This document shows positions 55,561 to 64,000 of a DNA stretch of 64,000 nucleotides, in pieces. The notes under the pieces were generated by a model. It was not told the origin of the DNA. It did no database searches and saw only the letters and a list, made by a program, of their open reading frames with translations. Numbering within the stretch: position 1 is the stretch's first letter; every line of letters begins with the position of its first letter. The stretch is from contig JAMKCF010000013.1 in the NCBI GenBank assembly GCA_023634235.1, positions 18,477,705 to 18,541,704 of the forward strand. Reading direction: 5' to 3'. Both the position numbers and the translations under genes were made by a program. The stretch is from Pisaster brevispinus. Taxonomy: Eukaryota; Echinodermata; Asteroidea; Forcipulatida; Asteriidae.

Positions 55561-57350
55561 TGGGTCCCGTATATTTAGGAGGTACATAGATCCTGGCAGT
55601 AGAAATAAGGGGTACTTCTGGGGTGGAGTGCACTTGAGGTACATAAGAGCAAAGAGGGATGTTTTTAACAAAAACAATGGTTAAAAAGTAATGCATGTAA
55701 TGTATTTTATTTAACTTACCAGAACTTCAAAAGAATGAGATAAGTTTAAGCTGATGATCGTCATTCCTGGAATCACTTTGTAGGAAACGTTCCACACAAG
55801 GACCGAAAATATTCTGTGAAAAGGGATACACCTGTATAGCAAAGAAAGATTTGAGCAAAATGGAAATCTGAATGGAGGCTGTCACAGTAACAATTAAGCA
55901 TTGAGTGCACCTGTGGCCTCCTTGGGTTCTCAATGCAATTTTATACAACCATAAATGTGGATGACAGTTTTCTTACAGTGTGAAAAAAATTGAAGTTTCC
56001 AAACATAAAAGGAAGTTTCCTTATGTACAATGATTTATCAGTCAGATCTTAAAGATGCTCGGTCCGGATTCCAGCTGATCTGACCCCAAAGTTTATATTT
56101 TAAACAGCCATTTTTAGTGATTCCATGGACCTCTTCTTTTGAATAGTATTGATGGAAACAAGGTCATTTTTGGGTGGTTTTAAGAACTTTTGTGAAAAAC
56201 CTCCCGTCTTTAATTATCTACAGGAGCTTCTTCTCTGTTCGTCCTTCAGTTCAGTGACCACAAGTTTAAAGTTATGATTTACTTTCTTGTTTTAACCTAG
56301 TTCAATGGGTCGCTTTTGCTTTGTCAGTCTCATAACTGTTGTTCTTTTACTTTGTAAGCTCTAATACATCTCACAGGAATTTCCCTAGAAAGTAGCCATC
56401 ACTGTCACCAGCTGATGGTGCCCTTGCCCAGAGCGCCAATCCTGTGCGCCGTGCATACAAATCTGTGAGGTTCCATTGTTTCATCATCAGTGTACCTCTA
56501 AGATGGTGGCTTTATGACATCAATGTATTAAGGTCAATGGAAAAGATCTATTTAAACCATTTGAATGATATGGTCAGAATGTCTATGATAGGCTTGTCGT
56601 GGTACGGTTGTTGTGGAACTGGTCAAAAACTCTGACTGAGTTTGCACAGTCATAACCGGGGATGGACTAAACGAGTCGAGACTACAGTACAGTACAATAG
56701 TTGTAGTTGTATATATACAATATACACACAATCATCACTGTCGCTGTCAGCAGTGTCACCATGCTTGATCTATATCTCTGGACTGTCTTTGACTTGAGCG
56801 ACTGTGAGTTTGTTTGTAGCACAACAGAACAAGCAGACTCATTTCAAGAACTACTTTCAAAGAAACTCTTGATTGATAATATAATTCACCAACAACAATG
56901 TGCAGGACTACAGAAAACACCACAGACAACAACATCTAGGTATTAGTTACGTGTTTGACATTTCTACCTCCCTCCTCAGACTCTGTGATTAATGTCAGAC
57001 CACGGAGGAAGTGGTCTGTTCATGACTCTCACCGCTGTGTGGAGATTGGTGGGATTGCGTGTGTAAACGTAAACACGTCAATACAGTCGCAAAACTTGCT
57101 GCCAAAAGTTGTCCTTTTTAGGCAATTTTAACACATAGATAAACGTCAAATGACCTATAAACCATTTCCCTACATTACAATTTAAAAACCAAACATATAA
57201 ATCCGTTTTTACCCCAGTTTTGTGATGAAAACATTTCACTTTGAAGACACCTCGTAAGCAGACGACAGCTCAATGTTATTATTAAGCATTGTGTTCCAGG
57301 TACTCACTAGTACGCATTGCATCAAATGGCGCAGTGAGCGAGGGCGTCTG
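51530..57350 (+). mobile_element. Left arm of very large imperfect inverted repeat (foldback-like)
   Basis: Sequence here recurs as reverse complement between 58550 and the window end. Matching anchors: 57240-57249 with 58651-58660; 57150-57166 with 58733-58749; 56261-56280 with about 59675-59694; 55768-55786 with 60512-60530; 55638-55659 with 60658-60679. Inner anchors share a centre near 57950; the outer ones shift by about 200 because the right arm is about 400 bp longer. The arm has an outer satellite and an inner non-tandem domain. I found no gene in it. Confidence 0.85.
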
Positions 57351-58550
57351 TTTTGCAACCACGTTTTCAGAGGTGATCGATCTCGCCTCGCCATTTTTTC
57401 CCAGCATGCCTTGCTCGCTTTTAACCATAGTTTTATGCTCATAACCATTGATCTCTATTATATAATAGAGATCAATGCTCATAACCCCCCTGCAGCGAGG
57501 CTGAGATGGGTGCACCCATTGATTTCTATTAAATAATAGAGAGTGCACCACACACACGAACACAAAACTCCCCGATAGCAACCAATGTTAAATTCTAAAT
57601 ATTCAAAAATACTCATTAAGTATTTAAAGTCCCTCAGCCTCTTGAAAACCAATCAAACATACATATTTCTGGCAGGAAAACTAACTTCAGATTTCTTTTC
57701 AATTTTTGGCAGGTCGGCCATTTGGAATTTTTGCTAACTACCCCAGGAAAAACATCCCCGAAAATGTGTTTTTCCCAAACCGAAACTTTAATTAAAGCCT
57801 AAATTTACCAAGTCTCCTAAAAAGCTTAAGCACAGGCCGTGGTCTTGTCATAATTACACACAGTCTAAGTTGCATGACCCCCAAAACGTTATTATTCAAA
57901 ATATTTTGAGGGTTTGCAAATTATATGATGTTTAGTTTGGCGGATTGAATTTTTGCCTAAGTTAGTCTGGTGCACCCAGATGAACTGTCTCAAAGTGTGT
58001 TTTGTTGTAAAGTTGTTTCAAAACCACAACTGTTTCTCACCATATGCCATTGCCGACGCAATGCACTCTCTGTAATTTCAGGCTTTAAAATAATTATTTT
58101 TTTATAATGGCAAGCATCTATTTTTCCTTCCAAAAGTCGGCCAGGTTACATAATCGGGAATTTGCTCTGGGATGGGGTAAAACATAGATAAGTGCATGCG
58201 TGTTGTTTTTCTTTCCCCCCATTTTTGTTTTGTTTTGTTTTTTGGGGGAGGGGGTTGGGGTAAACTTACAAAAAAACGGACAAGCGGAAACAGTGAGGGC
58301 AATAACGTTGGTATTTTAATATAAAGATAATTGTATGGTCTCTCTCCCCTGAGAAAAAGTTAATGGTTTTCAAATAGGTGATGTTTACTGAAGCTTTGCA
58401 TGGTCTGGAAAATAAGAAGTAACTATAAATAGTAAATTTGCGGGAAGAACCATGAGTAAATTCTCTTTTGGGAGGAGTTGGCTTTTAAAAGAGCCGGTTC
58501 AAGCATCCTGTCTCTGCCATCCACGCATTGAGCTATAAGGTTTAAGACAG
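57351..58550. other. Spacer between the inverted arms
   Basis: Arm homology stops near 57350 and resumes near 58550. The spacer is AT-rich and holds a perfect 32-bp palindrome (57446-57477), a related imperfect hairpin (57507-57550) and a G-rich stretch near 58240. No coding exon or transposase motif is visible. Confidence 0.65.
57446..57477. repeat. Perfect 32-bp palindrome
   Basis: The half-site is CATTGATCTCTATTAT, followed directly by its exact reverse complement. A diverged relative at about 57507-57550 has GGTGCACC ends and a similar tctattaaataatagag core. Confidence 0.92.
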
Positions 58551-61500
58551 GCGCCCTCACGCGCTGCATCATTTGCTGCACATGCGTAGTGAGATACCGG
58601 AACCCACTGTACAATAACATTGACTGTCGTCTGCTTGTCGACGTGTTGTGTGTCTTCAAAGTGAAATATTTTCATGACAAAGCTCCGGTAAGTACAAATT
58701 TGTATGTTCAGTTTTTACATTTTAATGTATGGAATGGTTTATAGGTCATGGGCGAGTATCTAATTGTTACAATTGTCTAAAAAGGACAGTTTTTGCAGCA
58801 AGTTTTGTTGTGACTGTAGTCCGTGGCGTTTGTGTGTTATTGTTAACATCCGCCATCCCTCCCGCGTCCACACTGCACACAGCGGAGAGAGCTCGAGACA
58901 GACAGAGCGTCTGACATTGACAGAGTCTGAGGGAGGTGACACTAGTACTACTACAGTAGTACATAGTCGTTGCTGTTTGTGGTGTGAACTGCAGTCCTGC
59001 ACGCTAGTTTTATTATCACAAGTTTCTTTGAAATAGTTCAACTTCAATGTCTCTGCTTGTGCCAAAAAACAAACAAACTTACAGTCTAGTCCCTTGAGTC
59101 GTAGACAGTCCAGAGATTACATCTGACAGCGACAGTGATGATTGTGTGTATATTGTGTATACAACAACAACAACCATACTGAATCCTGACTAGTAAAGTT
59201 CCAACCCTGTGCAATCTCAGTGCTTTTGGCCAGTTCCACAACAACCATCACAACAAGCCCATTGCTACGAAATGAAGTGGCACACAATTCAAGACATTCT
59301 GACTATGCAAAGTCATCATGCAAATGGTTTAAAATAGCCGCTATCCATTACGCCATCAATTGATAAGAGTGGTGGATACTTTCTATGGAAATCCCTGTGA
59401 AACAATTGATGGATTTATGGCTCAAGAGGCCTTTAACAATTAGGCTAAACATAAGGCCTACAAAACAATCTGTCAACTTTTGAACCTGGCAAACAAACCT
59501 GGTAAACCAATTCAAAATCAGTTCAACTCAATATTTCTTTCTATTGTAAATATACAAGTAATAATAGGAATTTTAAATGAGCAAAGACGTTCAAATGAAT
59601 AAAATGATATTAATTATATGAGACAAACAAACAATGCAAAAGCCGCCTGACAAACTTGGTTGAAACAAGAAAGTAAATCATAACTTTAAACTTGTAGTCA
59701 CAGAAGTGAAGGACGAAAAGAGAAGAAGCTACTCTAGATAGTTAAAGACAATATGTTTTTCAAAAAATTCTTGAAACAACCCACAAATGACCTTGACTTT
59801 GTTTCCTTCAGTACTATTCCAAAGAAGAGGTCCATGTGTTCAGAGAATTTTTTTATTTTTTATTTTTTAGGACAATGAATTCCATCTTGCTCGTTTAAAG
59901 CCACTTAGGTTTTTTTTTTAAGTCCTCAACTGATAACAATATAGCTAGCTTTTCAACAAAATAATTTTTTTTACAGTTTTTTTCTCTTAGCAAATTTGTT
60001 TCCACACAAAAAAGCTTAGACAAACTTTGCATATTATAGCCATGGACACAACACATAATGCAAAATTGTTTGTGCATGGCTGATGGTTATGAGACAATGC
60101 ACGTCGGGATCCAAACAACTAAATTTTAGGTTTTAATTTACTACCACTTTTCATTTGCAGTTTTTTTTCGTGTGGTCCCTTAAATGACTGCTCACAACTA
60201 TCTCAAATGTATAAAGAAAGCGTTTTAAAATTTAAATATAAATGTTAGGGTCAGATAAGCTGGAAATTTGAAACAGATCTTTAAGATCTGATTGATAGGG
60301 CCTAAATCAAAGTGCTTGGAAACTTACATTTTTGCACACCATAAAATTTGTTTAAATGAATTAGATGGTCTGATCAAATTGTATTAAGAACCCGAAAAGT
60401 TCACAGGTGCACTCAAGGCTTAAATATATTACTGCAACAGTCTATATTAAGATTTTACTTTTTTTTTATTAATCTTTTTTTACAGAATATTCTCGGTCCT
60501 TGAGCAGTGAGTTCCTACAAAGTGATTCCATGAATGAAGATCACCAGCTTATTAAAGCTTCACTCATTCTTTTGAAGTTCTGGTGAGTTAAATAAAATAC
60601 CAATATTAATCTATAACATGAACTTTGTTTACCACTATATTTGATTAAAACTGAACATCCCTCTTTGCTCTTATGTACCTTGCACACCACCCCGTTAATA
60701 TCCCTTATTTCTACTGCCCCGGATCTAACAGGACCCATTTCTACCATCCTTGATCCCTACACCCATCCCTAGCTTCCTGCTACTCTGGATCCTTCCTCAA
60801 TATGTTATCTCTTCTACTGCCCTTCTGTATAAATACCAAACATGCATCCCACTTTGCTGTCATTTTGGATCCTCCCACAACATGTAACCCCTTCTACTGT
60901 CCTACTGTACAAATCCAAATGCATCCTACTCTGGCTCCTCCCCTAACATGTTACTCCTTTCATTGCCTTACTGTATGGATCCAAAACATGCATCCCACTT
61001 TGCTGTCACTCTAGCTCCTCCCTTAACATGTTACCCCTTCTACTGCCCTACTGTACATATCCAAAGTAAGCCTCCCACTTTGCTGTCAACTGGACCCTCC
61101 CCTTACATGTTACCCCTTCTATTGCCTTACTGTATCGATCCAAAACATGCGTCCCACTTTGCTGTCACTCTAGCTCCTCCCTTAACATGTTACCCCTTCT
61201 ACTGCCCTACTGTACACGGTACATATCCAAAATAAGCCTCCCACTTTGCTGTCAACTGGACCCTCCCTTTACATGTTACCCCTTCTATTGCCTTACTGTA
61301 TCAATCCAAATTATGCACCCCACTTTGATGTCATTCTGGATCCTCCCCTAACATGTTACCCTTCTACTGCCCTATTGCTCTTATGTACCTTGCACACCAC
61401 CCCGTTAATATCCCTTATTTCTACTGCCTTGGATCTAACAGGACCCATTTCTACCATCCTTGATCCCTACACCCATCCCTAGCTTCCTGCTACTCTGGAT

Positions 61501-64000
61501 CCTTCCTCAATATGTTATCTCTTCTACTGCCCTTCTGTATAAATACCAAACATGCATCCCACTTTGCTGTCATTTTGGATCCTCCCACAACATGTAACCC
61601 CTTCTACTGTCCTACTGTACAAATCCAAATGCATCCCACTTTGTGTCACTCTGGATCCTCCCCTAACATGTTACCCCTTCTACTGCCCTACTGTACATAC
61701 ATGTGTATCCCAAATATGCCTCCCCCATTTGCTGTCAACTGGATACTCCCCTTACATGCTACATGTACCCGTTCTATTGCCTTTTATGTACCCCACTTTG
61801 CTATCATTCTGGATCCTCCCCAAACCTGTTACCTCATCTACTGCCCTACTGTACAAATTCCAAACATGCATCCCACTTTGCTGTCACTCTGGATCTTCCC
61901 CTAACATGTTACCCCTTCTATTGCCTTAGTGTATCAATCCAATTTATGCACCCCACTGTGCTGTCATTCTGGATCCTCCCCTAACATGTTACCACTTTTA
62001 CTGCCCTACTGTAAAAGTTCCAATTATGCATCCCACTTTGCTGTCACTCTGGATCATCCTCTTACATGTTACCCCCTTCTATTGCCTTACTGTATAAATC
62101 CAAAACATGCACCCCACTTTGCTGTCACTTTAGCTCCTCCCTTAACATGTTACCCCTTCTACTGCCCTACTGTACATCCCAAATATGCCTCCCCCATTTG
62201 ATGTCAACTGGATACTCCCCTTACATGCTACCCCTTCTATTGCCTTTTATGTACATGTACCCCACTTTGCTATCATTCTGGATCCTCCCCAAACCTGTTA
62301 CCTCATCTACTGCCCTACTGTACAAATTCCAAACATGCATCCCACTTTGCTGTCACTCTTGATCCTCCCCTTACACGTTACCCCTTCCATTGCCTTACTG
62401 TATCAATCCAAAATATGCACCCACTTTGCTATCATTATGGATCCTCCCCTAACATGTTACCACTTTTACTGCCCTACTGTACAAATTCCAAATATGCATC
62501 CCACTTTGCTGTCACTCAGGCTCCTCCCCTAACAGGCTCCCCTTCCATTGCCTTCTGTAACAATCCAAAACATGCACCCACTTTGCTGTCACTCTGGATC
62601 CTCCCCTTACACGTTACCCCTTCCATTGCCTTACTGTATCAATCCAAAATATGCACCCACTTTGCTATTATTATGGATCCTCCCCTAACATGTTACCACT
62701 TTTACTGTCCTACTGTACAAATTCCAAATATATATCCCACTTTGCTGTCACTCTGGCTCCTCCCCTAACAGGTTCCCCTTCCATTGCCTTCTGTAACAAT
62801 CCAAAACATGCACCCACTTTGCTGTCACTCTGGATCCTCCCCAAACCTGTTACCCCATCTTACTGCCCTACTGTAATAATCCCAAACATGCATCCCACCG
62901 TGCTGTCATTCTGAATCCTCCCCTAACATGTTACCCCTTCTACTGCCCTACTGTACAAATCCCAAATATGCATCCCACTTTGCTGTCACTGTGGATCCTC
63001 CCCTTACATGTTACCCCTTCTATTGCCTTTCTGTATAAATCCAAAACATGCATCCCACTTTGCTGTCACTCTAGCTCCTCCCTTAACATGTTACCCCTTC
63101 TAAGTTCTACTGCCCTACTGTCCCAAATATGCCTCCCACTTTGCTGCCAACTGGATCCTCCCCTTACATGTTTCCCCTTCCATTGCCTTCTGTATCAATC
63201 CAAAACATGCACCCCACTTTGCTATCATTCTGGATCCTCCTGTACCATGTTACCCCTTCTACTGCCCTACTGTACAAATCCCAAACATGCATCCCACATT
63301 TTTGTTACTCTGGCTCCTCCCCTAACATGTTACTCCTTTCATTGCCTTACTGTATGGATCCAAAACATGCATCCCACTTTGCTGTCACTCTAGCTCCTCC
63401 CTTAACATGTTACCCCTTCTACTGCCCTACTGTACATATCCAAAGTAAGCCTCCCACTTTGCTGTCAACTGGACCCTCCCCTTACATGTTACCCCTTCTA
63501 TTGCCTTACTGTATCGATCCAAAACATGCGTCCCACTTTGCTGTCACTCTAGCTCCTCCCTTAACATGTTACCCCTTCTACTGCCCTACTGTACACGGTA
63601 CATATCCAAATAAGCCTCCCACTTTGCTGTCAACTGGACCCTCCCTTTACATGTTACCCCTTCTATTGCCTTACTGTATCAATCCAAATTATGCACCCCA
63701 CTTTGCTGTCATTCTGGATCCTCCCCTAACATGTTACCCTTCTACTGCCCTATTGTACAAATCCCAAACACGCATTCCGCTTTGCTGTCACTCTGGATCC
63801 TCCCCTTACATGTTACCCCTTCTATTGCCTTACTGTACAAATCCCAAACATGCATACGCTTTGCTGTCACTCTGGATCCTCCTCAAACCTGTTACCCCAT
63901 CTACTGCCCTAATGTACAAATTCCAAACATGCATCCCACTTTGCTGTTACTCTGGCTCCTCCCCTAACATGTTTCCCTTAGATTGCCTTAATCAATCCAA
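58550..64000 (-). mobile_element. Right arm of very large imperfect inverted repeat, cut by window end
   Basis: It is the reverse complement of the left arm (anchors listed there). It carries about 400 bp more than the left arm, mostly between 59.8 and 60.24 kb. Its outer end lies beyond the window, so arm length and any target-site duplication are unknown. Confidence 0.85.
60658..64000 (-). repeat. 80-bp satellite array, diverged (right arm outer domain)
   Basis: On the plus strand, units of catcccactttgctgtcactc, tggatcctcccctaacatgt, taccccttctactgccctac, tgtacaaatcccaaa repeat about every 80 bp. This is the reverse complement of the left-arm unit. Units are more varied than on the left. 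Two larger blocks are repeated: about 260 bp at 60667 and 61377, and about 445 bp at 60931 and 63310. Confidence 0.95.

Noticed and set aside
58423..59065. Small genes on both strands near the inner end of the right arm
   Set aside because: The frames are short, overlap on opposite strands and are not kept in the matching left-arm copy.
60802..63967. Plus-strand open frames of up to 141 codons
   Set aside because: They lie in the inverted copy of the same satellite, in several overlapping frames.

Overview
The window looks like invertebrate deuterostome nuclear DNA, most likely from an echinoderm; this placement is an inference. The grounds are AT-rich DNA, introns of roughly 0.1-3 kb with GT-AG borders, dense tRNA-derived SINEs, MITEs and degraded non-LTR retrotransposons, and two multi-exon genes with clear human relatives. 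There are no bacterial operons, CRISPR arrays or rRNA genes.

Region 1 (925-18379, + strand): the 3' part of a RhoGAP gene of the ARHGAP29 / ARHGAP45(HMHA1) / GMIP family. Nineteen exons join in one open frame of 949 residues: F-BAR, Ser-rich linker, atypical C1 zinc finger, RhoGAP with an arginine finger, and a Ser/Pro-rich tail ending PQFV. The 5' exons lie outside the window. Introns carry 23-, 36-, 60/61- and 68-bp tandem arrays, SINEs and LINE debris.

Region 2 (18380-26641): the likely long 3' UTR and intergenic DNA, with 116- and 58-bp tandem arrays and possible polyadenylation signals near 25.4 kb.

Region 3 (26642-41779, + strand): a complete DCAF15, the substrate receptor of a CUL4-DDB1 ubiquitin ligase. 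Thirteen exons join in frame to 838 residues, against about 600 in human. The excess lies in one 1.3-kb exon coding for a disordered middle. A G-rich 45/46-bp array begins about 30 bp after the exon 3 donor. A 65-bp array in the intron before exon 7 is split by a retrotransposon 3' end.

Region 4 (41780-51.4 kb): repeats, a degraded LINE C-terminus on the minus strand, and a weak exon-like cluster at 46.4-47.6 kb that may be a broken unidentified gene.

Region 5 (about 51.5 kb to the window end): a very large imperfect inverted repeat. Two arms of at least 5.5 kb face each other across a spacer of about 1.2 kb (57.35-58.55 kb). Each arm has an outer 79/80-bp satellite (left 51.5-55.6 kb, right 60.66-64 kb and beyond) and an inner non-tandem part. 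This matches the modular plan of foldback transposons such as the sea-urchin TU family and is the most unusual structure here. The long ORFs in the satellites occur in several frames of a stop-poor repeat and are not genes.
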